A model generated the notes under the pieces. It worked only from the letters and a program-made list of their open reading frames with translations, ran no database searches and was not told the origin of the DNA. Below are positions 34,905 through 46,989 of a stretch of DNA of 64,000 nt, piece after piece. The DNA comes from Boswellia sacra. Lineage: Eukaryota; Streptophyta; Magnoliopsida; Sapindales; Burseraceae. The translations under genes were made by a program, and so were the position numbers. Within the stretch, counting starts at the first letter, position 1; each line of letters starts with the position of its first letter. The DNA is taken from contig SNVD02004611.1 of NCBI GenBank assembly GCA_013180625.2, forward strand, positions 142,048 to 206,047, given 5' to 3'.

Positions 34905-35725
34905 GTAAACTATTTGAAAACTAATTGTTCAGAAAGTTGGTACTCTAAGAACCTATTTTTATATTAAATTGAAAAGCAAGGAAGAGGCAACTTTTGAAAA
35001 TTTAATTTTGGGAAGCTAAAATTTGGATAGACTAAAATATCAAAATTATCTCTATAATTTAATATAAATCCAAAAATACCCGTAAATATTAAAATTAATT
35101 AATTAGTTAATAAATTATAAAATTAAAAATGTTTTATATTTAAAAAATAATTTAAAACTGTTAATAGGGCAGTGTCCTTGACATTGACCACCACCGAACA
35201 ACGGGGGGAGCAACATTACCAGCTCCAGGAAACTTACAAGAAGTCAATGTGTATGAATCCTCTGATGGTTACGTCACTGTTATTGAAAATCAATTAGGTA
35301 AGACGGTTAAAGTTCCGTTTGATCTGGCTGATTTCCAACCAAAATGACGAAATCATTAATGGATTCGTACACAGTGACTTTCAAAGGTCTCCTAGAGCTA
35401 GTGTTGTTGCTTCATGCCCTAGAAGGCAGCAAGTGGCAGCTGACGAATGATGGACGGAGGTGGCTCTCCAATGATTTTTTGAATTTTTATTTTAATTTAT
35501 TTTGATTATTATAATAAAATAAATAAATATATTTAATTTTTATATTTTATTGTAATATTAAATTTAAATATTGATAATGTAAATATTTTGTAATTTTTTT
35601 GTATAACTTTGTATTTTTATAAAAAATTAGCTTTTGAAAATCAAGTTTACCGAACACATATTCATAGCTTTTGAATTATACGTCAATTTTGAAAAGTTAA
35701 TTTACTAAACATTATAAATATTTTA
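34905..35725. mobile_element. Probable degraded DNA transposon (weak)
   Basis: GTTTCGTAAACTATTTGAAAA near 34911 and, on the opposite strand, GTTTAGTAAATTAACTTTTCAAAA near 35705 resemble terminal inverted repeats of a hAT-like MITE family. No target duplication could be fixed. The interior holds a coding-like piece (35171-35347). Confidence 0.3.
35171..35347 (+). pseudogene. Unidentified coding-like fragment ending in TGA
   Basis: An open stretch of about 58 codons ends in TGA 35345-35347, with balanced amino-acid use unlike its AT-rich surroundings (for example YESSDGYVTVIENQLGKTV). There is no ATG start. I do not recognise the family. It looks like the last exon of a host gene caught inside the probable DNA element, but it may be chance. 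Confidence 0.35.
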
Positions 35726-36599
35726 AGACAGCATAGCTAATAGTTGATTCTTCTTGCAAAATTTTTTGACAACAGTTTCCCACGACACGACGATAAACAC
35801 ACCGAACCACTACATGAAGGAAGCTCACAGTCACACTTATTTTTCAATCATTTTATCTTGTTTTTATCTCCATACACATACTCCATTATAATGATAATTC
35901 ACTAAATTATTCGGATAACCATTTTGACAAGGGTCAAGACCTATAATGATATCAGCTTTCTTTGTGGTTGAACAATGAGGGCGATTAATTAACAACAATT
36001 TTGTTACGGAATTGAACTATTAAACAATTTTGTTACGGAATTGAACTATTAATTAATATGGTTTCAAAACCCTCATTACTCATGGTTTACAAGACGAATG
36101 AACAACATAATAAACATATAGTGAGAATAAAAACTGATATCACTTGTTTTCTTTAAAAAAAAAAAAAAAGATTAAAAAGCAAAGCGTTTGGACCAATTAA
36201 ATTCCTCATTTGAATGATTATTGCAAAGACATTTATTTATTTTTAACAATTTTTTATCTTAAGAAACTTACATTAATTCCTGACACCACCATCAAAAGCT
36301 AGTGAAAGTATTTGTTGCTGTCGTAATCTTCCATCAAACATTATTAAATCAAAACAGGTTTCTTTTAATAAATTAATCCTTATTGTTAATTAACGTCGTC
36401 AAGTAGATTAACCAAATAAACAACTCTTGATTTGTTTTCTTAAAATTATGAACAAATTTTCTCGGATCCCAAATAACCCATTTATTGCCATCTCGCTCAC
36501 TCTTTATGGGAAAAAAACCAAAAAAAAAAAAACAAAAAACAAAAAACACACGCATTTAAGGTACCATTATAAACTGGCGAAGTCCACACGGTTTTACAA
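35726..36599. other. AT-rich sequence, nothing recognised
   Basis: It contains an exact short direct repeat (AACAATTTTGTTACGGAATTG-like, near 35993 and 36024) and a poly-A/CAAAAAA stretch near 36510. No gene is supported. Confidence 0.5.
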
Positions 36600-37086
36600 G
36601 TCAAGCGGGGATACATTCAAAGCTCAAGAAGTGGAAGAAGACTTTGAAGATCATGCTAGCACTAGCGAGGTTTATACCTGCTTGTTTCACTACCTTAAGT
36701 CTAAGTGCTGTGAAGTTCAATGTCAGTCATGGAAGCAAAGATAAATAGTATCACTAGACCGTTGAATGGAAGAACTTTGCAAAGAAAGATCAGGTCTTGG
36801 ATTACAAAAGACTGCTAGAAGTACATCAATTAATATTCTAAGACAACTAGAAGGCAAACTTGTGCCACCTGCGCTGGCTTTTTATGGAAAAGATGAAGAT
36901 AGAACGAAATGACATTAAATGGTGTTAAGGGCTAAACCAAGCGATGTCAGCTTTAGTGTCATTCCGGTTGGTGGCATTGGCGGACTTGGTAAGATGAAGC
37001 TTGCTTGACACATGTTCAACGACAAGGTAGTGGAAGATTTCAAATCCAAGAGCATGGATCTTATACTTTTACGAACTCCCAGATGA
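36600..37086 (+). pseudogene. NLR disease-resistance pseudogene (RPP13-like CC-NB-ARC), 5' part
   Basis: NLR proteins sense pathogen effectors in the plant cytoplasm. Reading across shifts gives the end of the coiled-coil domain (ASTSEV, KINSITRPLN near 36740), then a linker (GKLVPPALAFYGKDEDRT near 36851-36905) and the NB-ARC start (KPSDVSFSVIPVGGIGGLGKMKLA near 36936-37005). In the last, the P-loop G-x-x-G-x-G-K-T-T-L is damaged (GGIGGLGKMKL). Then comes HMFNDKVVEDFKSKSMDL. Stops and shifts are frequent. The sequence ends at the CACTA terminus at 37087. The 3' part is beyond that insertion at 48255. Confidence 0.78.
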
Positions 37087-37312
37087 CACTACAGGAAAAA
37101 TGACTTTTTGCGACAAAAAATTTCATCGTAAAAAGTTAAAATTTTGTCGCATTAAATTTTTGCGACAAAAATAAATTCGTCGCGTTCTAGTCGCAAAATG
37201 TGAGTCACAATAGGTTTTTTTTGTGACGATTCTAGAATTCCTCGCAAAAAGTCTTTGTAATTGATTTTGACAGAATTTCAGTATGTTCCTTATGACTAAT
37301 AGGAATACTATT

Positions 37313-38130
37313 CTATGCTAAAATGCATGGAAAAACAAGCAAGTGATAGTCAGAGTGACATGGACCAATCTGAACAATCATGCTATAAGCTAGCAACAAA
37401 AAATTAATTGGTCGATTGGTGCCCAAACAGTACGAAAATTTCACTCTATCCTCTTGAACTTGATTTTGGTTAGAAGAGGGAAGCCAATTGAATTGTGCAA
37501 TCTTATGCATCACCCTATACTTCTTCTTAAGATATTACTGATCTATACCATCCCTCAAATTCCACTCAATGTCTTCTCTACCAGTCAGTTCTTTATTCAC
37601 TACAGCCATATGAAAATGCTCATCTAAAGAATGCAAACTGCCTATTGGAATATCGAAGAATGTGTTTATGATATTCGGAGAGAATTTCACAAACTTTCCT
37701 CTACAATAAACCTTGTGATAATGAAAGCTTTTCGGATCATCAATGGCATTTGAGATATTTGCATCACAGGGGATTGGAAGTTGTTTACCATACGAATCCA
37801 GTATATAGACTCAAGAAGATCACTCAAACCATAGTTGTTGAAGTCAGTAAGCTTTACTGGCCTTTCCATATACAACTTCCTTTGTGAAGTGTACTTCAAA
37901 AATGTTTGCTTCATGTCGGCAATGAGAAACTTGTTGTACTTTGGTTTTACTTTGTCTTTCATCTTCTTCACTAGAACTAACTCATCTTCGCTCATGGTTG
38001 GATCAATAGAAACCTCTGTATGAGTTTGTTGAGACTGAGATGACGGTGCACTGCTGCTCCTGTTGTAACCGGAGTCACTTTGAAAAGATAAAGAACTGTT
38101 GGTCTTTGAATTCTCACATGTGGTCACCAT
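37313..38130 (-). pseudogene. Env-like / putative plant transposon protein ORF
   Basis: From an ATG at 38130 there is a Ser/Gln-rich opening, then an acidic-basic segment (SEDELVLVKKMKDKVKPKY) and FLKYTSQRKLYMERPVKL near residues 75-95. This resembles the N-terminal half of the putative plant transposon protein domain found in third ORFs of plant retrotransposons. The main frame ends at 37687, and a second piece (37313-37513) continues in another register. It lies downstream of the copia PPT-like run, where SIRE-type elements carry an env-like ORF. It could instead belong to another decayed element. Confidence 0.5.
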
Positions 38131-38422
38131 TGTTAGGGTTTGCTGGTCTACAACAATTTCTCAGAACACAGAGAGAGAGAGAGAAACAGGATGAGGGACA
38201 GTGGAGAAACTGTAGAATGGGTATGGAATGAACAGGAGAAGCCCTAACTTAATTTCGTAATATATTAGGCTGAAAATTTTTGTTTCAAAATTTAATATTT
38301 TTCGAAAACCATAATTCCCTTTCCAAAACCATTTAATAACTGTCATTAATGAATAGGAATTCAAATTTTGATTTCCATTAGACTAAGGAGTTCTAATAGT
38401 GTTAGGATTCCTACCACTGAAA

Positions 38423-38437
38423 CTTCTCCCCCTCAAT
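38423..38437 (-). promoter_or_regulatory. Purine tract downstream of copia 2 pol
   Basis: On the minus strand TTGAGGGGGAGAAG sits between the RNase H end and the env-like ORF. As in the copia element at 1-6754, where a first G-rich run also precedes the true PPT, it may be an internal copy or the real PPT. Confidence 0.5.
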
Positions 38438-38975
38438 TCAATACAATTGACATGGTACTTTGATACATACACACACAAGAAAAGTCAAATTTCGGATTGG
38501 CACAAAGAATATCATATGTTATGAAAAATGTAACAGAAAATAGTTAACAATAACGAAACAACAATATCTGAACATCATATGAATTATTCTAAGAAAGCAT
38601 ATTTCAAAGCTATTTTATTTACTTTTAATTATTTTATCACTTAATCCAATTGAGTGATCAACTTGAGCATGCTTCTTACACACACCAAAGTTAGTCTCAA
38701 TGTGAATTTTCTAAATAAATACAGTAGCTTTCACACATGTATAGAGGTAGCCCTTTTCCATTTGAGTGGGTGATCTCAACATATTTCCTAGATACAATGA
38801 AGTTACTCTCAATAGATGACTTTCACACATCATATACTGGTAGCCCTCTCTATATTTTTCATTTTTAAACCAGTATTTTATCATTCATATAATTTTTATA
38901 TCACAGCTCACACATGCTTAATCAGAAGAAAACTTATGATATTAAAAATACAAATAACATAACAGTAAGCAGTAT

Positions 38976-39600
38976 TTATTTAGAAAACTGACAGATGCTT
39001 AAGGCCTTTCTTAGAATTTCAAATCTTGCTGTATCCAATGCCTTAGTGAACAAGTCAGCCAATTGCGTATCAGTGGAGATGTGTTCAATGTGTATCACCT
39101 TGGACTCTACAAGTTCCCTTATAAAATGGTATCCTATATCAATATGTTTTATTCTAGAATGCTGAACTGGATTTTTGAAAATATTTATAGCACTAGTATT
39201 ATCACAAAGCATAGTTATAGGCTTTTGTTCAATACCATAATCACTCAACATTTGCTTCATCTACAATAGTTGTGTGCAACAACTCCCTGCTGCTATATAT
39301 TTGACTTCAACAGTAGACAAAGAAATAGAATTCTGCTTTTTGCTTTACTATGAAACTAATTTAGTACCAAGATAAAAACACCCTCCTGATGTGCTTTTTC
39401 CATCATCTACATTTCCTGCCCAATCAGCATCACTAAACCCTGCAAGATAATCTTTTGTATCTTTAGAAAATCATATACCATAATCATCGGTTCCTTGCAC
39501 ATATCTGATGATTCTCTTACCTGCTGCCAGATGTGATTCTTTGGGATTTGCTTGAAATCTTGCACACAATCCTACACTAAAACATAAGTCTGGTCTACTT
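38976..39600 (-). pseudogene. Ty1-copia 2 RNase H
   Basis: The C-terminal open part (39260-38976) carries KPITMLCDNTSAINI, HSRIKHIDIGYHFIREL and the TQLADLFTKALD block ending the polyprotein. Upstream, broken frames give the SRPDLCFSVGLCARFQ-type linker and DADWAG/KSTSGG-type motifs near 39390-39440. The stop at 38976-38978 closes pol. Confidence 0.82.
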
Positions 39601-39608
39601 GTTGTGAG

Positions 39609-40409
39609 CTATAGCAGGCTACCAATAATGCTTCTATACAAACTTGCATCAACATTTTTTCCTACATTGTCTTTTGAAAGTTTAAGGTTAGTATTGATAG
39701 GAGTTTTCATTGGTTTTGATTTCTCAAGCCTAAATTTCTTTACAAGATTTTTTGCATATTTTGATTGAGATATGAATATCCCATCATTCATTTGCTTAAC
39801 CTGCAATCCAAGAAAGAAATTTAGTTCTCCTACCATGCTCATCTCAAACTCTTCCTGTATCAACTTAATAAACTCATTAGTTTTGCGTTTGTTAGTTTAT
39901 CCAAATACAATGTCATCCACATATATTTGAGCAACAATAAAATAGTTAAATGCATGTTTGATAAATAAAGTCTTATCATTGCTATCTCTTTTATATCCTC
40001 TGTTGATCAAAAAATTTGTCAACCTTTCATACCAAGCTCTAGGAGCTTGTTTCAAACCATATAAAGCTTTGTATAATTTGTATATAGGATGTTTAGGATC
40101 TTCGAAACCCTTAGCTTGTTCAACAAAGACTTCTTCATTAAGATAGCCATTTAAAAATGTTGTTTTAAAATCCATTTGGTACAACTTAAAATCAAGCAAA
40201 CAAGCAATTGCAAGTAGTAATCTAATTGATTCAAGTCTGGCTACTAGTGAAAAGGTTTCATCAAATTCTATGTCTCCTACTTGTGTGTAACCTTGTGCAA
40301 CTAGCCTAGCCTTATTTCTTACTACCTGTCCACTTTTATCAGTTTTGTTTTTGAATATCCATTTAGTTCCAATGACATTTGCATTTTCAAGCCTAGGAAC
40401 TAATTCCAT
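39609..40409 (-). pseudogene. Ty1-copia 2 reverse transcriptase
   Basis: The open frame 40409-39897 contains [51 protein letters not shown] and the catalytic YVDD near 39906-39917. It then meets a stop within the FG(stop)TN stretch. The second piece (39863-39609) carries GELNFFLGLQVKQ and SQSKYAKNLVKKF. In MDFKTTFLNG the usual VKSAF has changed, but the catalytic Asp residues are there. Confidence 0.88.
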
Positions 40410-41050
40410 ACTTCATTTCTTTTAAACTGATTAAGTTCTTCTTGCATTGCCTGAATCCAAACATCTTCTTTTAAGGCTTTTTTAACATTTTTTGGTTCAA
40501 CTAAAGAAACATAACATGCAAATCTTACCTGATTTCTTTCCTTGCTCTGAGTCTTCATCATACCATCTGGTGTTCCAATGATAGAACTTGTTGGATGTGC
40601 CTTCTAAATCCAAGTGGGTGGATCTTTTCTTTCATATTCATTCCTTATTGAATTTTTGTTCAAATCTGAGTTGTCAGTTGTTACAGTTACGTTGGGTGTA
40701 ACAGCAACTGTTTTCTCTTTCACAACAGAGTCATCTTTATTACTGTAGCTGTCAGAATTTGATTTTTCTGTTTCTTCTGTAAAGCTAGTTATGTTTTCCT
40801 CTTGTGAGTACTTTGCACAATCATCCAGATCATCCAATACTACATTTGCAGATTCCATGACTGCCTCAGTTCTCAGATTGTAAACTCGAAACGCTTTGCT
40901 GTTTTCTGTATATCCCACAAAAACTCCTTCATCATTTCTCAGATCTAATTTTTTTAACTACTCTCTGCGATTTAAGATGTAACACCTGCATCCAAAAACA
41001 TGAAAATATTTCAAATTCGATTTTCTACCTTCCAAAATTTCATAAGGTGT
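40410..41050 (-). pseudogene. Ty1-copia 2 integrase C-terminal tail and RT linker
   Basis: Coding-like pieces link the integrase core to RT. The open part 40918-40604 starts in GYTENSKAFRVYNLRT, typical of the copia integrase C-terminal region, and goes on through an acidic Ser/Asn/Thr-rich linker. Confidence 0.75.
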
Positions 41051-41803
41051 CTAGTTAGTGCCATGTCTTAGAAAAACTCTATTTGAAATATAACAAGCAG
41101 TACTTTTTGCTTCAGCCCATAGCCTTTTGGTCAACTTTTTGCTATTGAGCATCACTCTAGCCATCTCTTGAAGAGTTATATTCTTTCTCTCCATAATGCC
41201 ATTCTGTTCAAGTGTTTTGGGAGCTAAAAATTCATGATCAATTCCATGATATTTGCAAAAGTTAGCATAGCTAACGTTTTCAAACTCCTTTCCATGATCA
41301 CTTCTTATTCTCACAATCCTACCAATGTTCCTGTTTTGCTCATTTTCAAGTTTAACATAAAGATTCCTGAAAGCTTCAAAAGTGTCAGATTTTTCTTTAA
41401 TAAAATCAACCCAAGTGTATCTAGATAAATAATCCATACAAACAAATATGTATCTCTTACTGGTAATGCTTTCAATTTGCATAGGACCCATAAGATCCAT
41501 GTGAAGTAAATCAAGTATTTTGGATGTGCTAAGATATAGATTTGATTTGTGGGAACTTCTAATTTGTTTTCCCATTTGACATGGTCCACAAATTTCATTA
41601 ACTTTGTTATCAAGTTTAGGGACTTCTTTTACAGCACCTAACTTAGTTAATTTAACCAAGTCTTTGTAATTTAAGTGTCCTAATTTTTGATGCCACAATT
41701 CTAAATTCGAAATCCTAGCTTGAAATGCAATCTTTACCAAATAACAATTATCCGAAGATCTATTACCTTCTAAAATGCATTTACCAAAATTATCTAAGAT
41801 CAT
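41051..41803 (-). pseudogene. Ty1-copia 2 integrase core
   Basis: A 250-codon open frame shows the zinc finger (WHQKLGH and CGPC) and the DDE core: D in LLHMDLMGP, D in IRSDHGKE, and E in GIMERKN. The usual PQQNG before the Glu reads LEQNG. The Arg/Lys-rich segment after the core is present. The frame is continuous, although flanking pol is broken. The protease region (41804-42240) only survives as short pieces. Confidence 0.88.
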
Positions 41804-42763
41804 GCATTTGTTTTGTGTGAAATTAACAATATACTTGTCATCACATATCTAACTAATACTAATAAGATTAGCTTTCAAACCTTTGACCAACAAGACATTT
41901 TGAAAGTTGGGTAGGCCTTTGAAATTTAAAGTGCCTTTACCAATAATCTTACTTTTTGCTCTATCCATAGGTGACATTTCCTTCCCTGTATGCTTAAAAA
42001 TCTGTTAAAAACTGTTTATTTCCAGTCATGTGCCTGGAACAACCCCTATCAAAATACCACAAATCGTTAGATGATTGGTTAAGAGGAGTAAGAGCAACAT
42101 GGCATATTGTCTTGTCTTTATTAACCCACTACAGTTGTGATTTTGGTAACAGTTTGAACTGTTTTAATCTTTTATGTAAAAGATTCAACAATTTAAAGCA
42201 TCTAGGCCTGATATGTCCCTTTTTACCATAAAAATAATAAGTAGGAATGAATTTTCTTACCTTTTCAGGACTGGATTTGAAAGAATTCAGAGGAGAAACA
42301 AGTGTTTCATTACTCTTTGAACTAGGACTCGACCTTAAAGAGTTAAGTTCAAAATTTTTACCTGATGTTGAAGCTTTTACAAAAACTATTTTTTATGAAG
42401 ATGTAATATTACCTTCTATATATCCTAATCCATGTTTGTTGGACTTGTCTCTTCCAAGACTCAAGACCTGATCAAGTTTGACTGCCCCAATTTTGAGTCG
42501 ATCAATATACCTTTTGCTTTCAACCAGTTATGTTGTAATTTTCTCAATATATGCTATTTTGTCTGTCAAAACAGTCTCAAGTTCTGTGATATGTTTTTAG
42601 CATATGATTTTTCACATTCCAACACTTCAATCTCCTTCTTCAAGGTTTTGATTTCTTCTTTCTGACTCATCCATTCACTATAGAGTGCATTGTAAGTTTC
42701 TTGCAACTCATAATATTTGGGACCATCCTCTTTATCTGAATGATCAACGCTGATTTTTTTATT

Positions 42764-43831
42764 TTATGTTATGTCAGACATAAGAACTTTCCCTTTATCA
42801 GATGTAGATACTGTAAATGCAACAAAATTACTCATGCAATCTTGATCTTCTGAATCCGATTCTGATTCATCACTCCAAGTAGCTGTCAGGCCTTTGTTCT
42901 TTTTCTTGAGATTAGCAAATTCAGACTGAATATACCTATAACTAGAACATTCATAACACTGAATCTGCCCTTTCTTATCAAGTTGTTTTGACTTCTTCTT
43001 ATCATTCTCCTTGTTGAACTTTCTGAATTTTTCTTGATTTGAGTTTGATGGTCTTCCTTGATTCTTTTTCCTGAAATTTCTTTTCATGAACTTAACATAA
43101 TTTCATGCTAGAAAAGCTATTTATTTAGAATCAGTTTCATCAAGCTCATCATTACTTTTATCCTTAGATTTTTCAGTTTTAACATTGAATGCAATGCTTT
43201 TTCCTTTTTGCTTCCTAGTACTTTGATTAATTTCAAAGTTTTGGAGAATGCCAATCAGTTCATCAACCCTCATCTCATCAGTGCTTTTAACTCCCTCAAT
43301 GGCAGAAATTTTAGTTTGAAATTTATCTGGGACATACCTAATTATTTTGCTAACAATTTCTGCATCAGTGAAAGTTTTTCCAAGCATGTATGTCGAATTT
43401 GTGATATGACATCTCTTAGAGTAAAACTCAGAAATTGATTCATCCTCACGCATCATCAAATTTTCAAATTGAGAATTTAGTTTCATCAATTTAGATCTTT
43501 TAACAGATACGGTACCTTCATGTTTTATCTCAAATATGTCCCATGCTTCTTTGGTCACTTTGCATCTAGAAATCTGTTCGAAATTGTTTAAGTCCACTGC
43601 AGTAAAAATTGCATTGAGAGCCTTTGAATTCCAGCTGGAACGTCGGTATTCTTCATCAGTCCATTCATCCTCAAGTTTAGGTTCGGAATCACCAAAAGCA
43701 TTCAACTTTGTAAGCGGTGTCCATCCTTTAAGCACACTAGTCCATGCCCTGTCATCAAGAGATTTGATATACATCATCATTGTTACCTTCCAATATGAAT
43801 AATTACTATCATCAAGAATAGGTGGTTGCAT
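42764..43831 (-). pseudogene. Ty1-copia 2 gag
   Basis: An open frame from 43831 to 43121 encodes the capsid-like part (DDSNYSYWKVTMMMYIKS, then SKALNAIFTAVD and MREDESISEFYSKRC). After a stop it continues at 43087-42764 with a Lys-rich segment and a ruined zinc knuckle, CYECSSYRYIQSEF. There the His is Tyr and the last Cys is Phe, so zinc binding is lost. Further broken gag/spacer sequence runs to about 42250. Confidence 0.85.
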
Positions 43832-43910
43832 TCCAGATCCTTTATTGCGAATAAACTATATTCTTCCATATCAACCTGATCGTTTTCTGCACTTGTCTAT
43901 CAGTGAACCT

Positions 43911-43922
43911 TCTCTGATACCA
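43911..43922 (-). promoter_or_regulatory. Primer-binding site of copia 2
   Basis: On the minus strand TGGTATCAGAGA follows the 5' LTR end by two bases (AT). It is complementary to the 3' end of initiator Met tRNA, the usual primer of plant copia elements. Confidence 0.88.
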
Positions 43923-43924
43923 AT

Positions 43925-44795
43925 TGTGAGTTATGGAAGTATACAGTTATAAGAAATATAATAGTAAACTGTAACGTAAATCAACACAGGAGGATTTTTA
44001 CGTGGTTCGGTTATAAAACCTACATCCACGGACAACTATAAAGCTGCAATTCACTAAGTTCTTGTTTGTACAATCTTTAGGATCTTTTACAGTACTAACT
44101 CACTCTCATACACTGACCTAATCTTTGTAAAACAAAATCCTGCCAAGATCTTAAACTCTGGTGACACCACCCACTCTCCGTCATAAATAACTTAACAACA
44201 TACTGTTAAGTTATACATAACAATAACATCTGACGCTAAATTACATAAACACTTAACTCACAAGTTCTCTCAAGTGTCTACTAACTCAATCAGACCTAAT
44301 CAAATATTCATGCACGATTTTCACCTCTCATACATGAGTAAAAAACTCAAAGAATCAAATCAATGATGCATTCCAATTTGCGTTGAAGCTCTCCTCTCAA
44401 TCCTTGGAATGCCCTGACATGAATTCCCACAACCAACCGACTAATCAACACACCAAGTTATGTAAAAATAACTTTGTATATATAGTGATATGCCTGGATG
44501 AGATCTCCTTATAATCATATAAAAATTCTAATCAAAATCACATTAGGATAAGGAGAAATATAATAGGAATAGATTTAATTAAACTCTTAAAGGAATTAGG
44601 ACACAAATAAATACTCTCCTATTTTAATTAGGATACTGGAAAAAATATCCTAATCTAATGAGATATTTATTATGAATCAAATATTTCCTAAAATATATAT
44701 CTAGAAACAATAAATAAGAAAAAAAATCATATTCTAGTTTTATCACAAGTTGTACAAGATAACATTTGCATGGCGCATGCACGTTGACACCAACA
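43925..44795 (-). repeat. 5' LTR of copia 2 (871 bp)
   Basis: On the minus strand it runs TGTTGGTGTCAACGTGC... to ...CTTCCATAACTCACA, TG to CA. Directly outside (44796 onward) CACTA 2 sequence resumes, which fixes the outer border. No partner LTR is found in the window. Confidence 0.75.
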
Positions 44796-46989
44796 AAAAT
44801 TAAAATAAATAAAAATATATTAAACTGTTAAAGAAAATATATTACAACACAAAAGTAAAAGAAAGAGTGAGAATATTTACCAAGAATAATACTGTTGGAA
44901 AAAGAAAAGGAGTAGAGAATTAGAAGTGATGGAAGAAAATGAAACAATCCAAAATATTAACCCATGTATAAATAATAAAGGTTGGATATTTAGCGACGAA
45001 ATTTTAACCTTTAGTTGCGAGATAGTTTTTAGCAGGAAAAAGTTCGCCAAAATTTCATTTTGTAACAAAAATTTTGACCAAAATTTTGACCTTTAGCGAC
45101 AAATTTTTCATCGCTAAAGAACTTGAAATTTTCAAAATTCTTTAGAGGGAAAAAGTTCGTCTAAATTTTATTTCTTGCGACGAATATAAATTTGTATTTC
45201 GTTGCAAAAAATCTCATTTTGCGGTAAAATTAAATCATCACAAAACATCATATTGTGATAAAATATTAATCTTTTTGTGACGAAAATTTCCTCACGAAAA
45301 GTCTAAAAAATTTAAAATGCTAGAGACTCTCTTATTTGTCATAAAAAGTATACAAATATGAAAATTATAATAAAAAAATAAGAAGATTTTGAAATTAATC
45401 ATACTTGGACTTTGATAATTATAAATTTATTTAGTAATTAAATAAATTTATCCAATATAATTAAATTTATTTAATATTAGGTTGATATTAAATAATTTAA
45501 TGTGAATTAATTAATCATATAATAACAACATACGTTAGATATATAAAATTATTGCATGGTATTTAGTTTGTTTTAATTGAGTATTAAAGTATTAACAAAA
45601 TACATACAAATCAACTATCATTAATAAATGTAAAATAGTTAGACATCTATACATATGACATAATTTTCATGTGCGAGTTATTGAAAATAAGCTTTTTATA
45701 CTTTGATGAGTAAATGATCAAATATTCATATTATAATCAATATATAACAAATGCATTTACTTTTAATGAATATTTTTTATTATTTATTCCTTTTACAAAT
45801 ACTACCAATTAATATTTAAAGTATCTTTAATAAATGTGAACCATAAGTTTGTAATATCTGTAATTTAATAATTAGACATCTATATATGTCATAATTGTTA
45901 TTATGAAAAATTGAAAATAAACTTTTCTAATTTGATTAATAAATGATTAATTATTCATATTATAATTATATAAAAATATAACAAAATTGTATTTATTTTC
46001 AGGTGTAGAATGTGTTTAAATTAATTATCCATTTTTTATAAAAATAACAATTATTAAAATATCTTTTACAATTATAAAAAATAATTTTGTCATAGAAGTA
46101 ATTAAATTATTAGACATATATGCATATGTTACAAGTATCATATGTATCAGGAATTGAAAATTAGCTTTTTCAAGTTATCAATAAATGATTAATTATTCAT
46201 ATAATAGTCAATATGTAACAAATGTATTATTTTTTTTTGTTATAAATTATTTATCTCCCTTAAAATAAACCTTAACAATTGTTTAAAATATCTCAATAAT
46301 TTAATCAAGGCTATAAGACAAAAATTAAAAGTCTAAGAAAAATACACTGTCTAAATTCATATACTCTATAAAAAAATAAAAAATAAAAAACATAATTATA
46401 TGAAACATTACATTATTATTAATTAATTTATTATTTATGTTTATTTGACATATAATTAAACATTAAAAAATAAATTAGATTTTTACAAGTTGGACCTTTT
46501 TTCAATCTCATTTTCATCAATTAAAAAGTAGTTATAGTAATAAGTTTATCATAATTGTAATTTAGTAGTTGGACATATATAAATCATACATAAATTAGAT
46601 TATATCTAAAGAATTAGTAATAAATTTTATACTTTGATTATTAAATTATTAATGATTCATGTTTGACACAAACACATAGACACACACACACATATATAGA
46701 GAGAGAGAGGGAGAGATAGTTTATTTTAATTATTTATCTCTTTTACAAACACTAAATTTAGAATATCTCAATAATTTTTCACATTTAAGAGCATGGATGA
46801 AATCATAAAGGGTTATTTTTCTTTTGTAAAAATTTATATGTATATCCAAATAATCCTACTATATTTAAAAATTCTCAAATTTACCGAAAATCAAATTAAA
46901 TTTTTAATACTTTCTTTATTCTTTTCTTTTTATCATTCTCCAAACAAAGACACAGACAAAAAGAGGAAAAGCAAAGAGAAAAAATATTA

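Larger units (their letters stand above)
37257..44795 (-). mobile_element. Ty1-copia retrotransposon 2, minus strand, 3' LTR missing
   Basis: On the minus strand: 5' LTR (44795-43925), primer-binding site, gag, integrase, RT and RNase H, then a purine run and an env-like ORF, and then directly the left end of CACTA 2. No second copy of the LTR is visible at the left, so the 3' end is deleted. Domain order and the gag opening (RPP/QPPILDDSNYSYWK) put it in the SIRE/Maximus group, a different family from the element at 1-6754. Many stops and shifts. Confidence 0.85.

Noticed and set aside
43925..44795. Copia 2 as a complete element with two LTRs
   Set aside because: No second copy of the TGTGAGTTATGG end or the GTTGACACCAACA end is present at the left side; the 3' LTR is missing.
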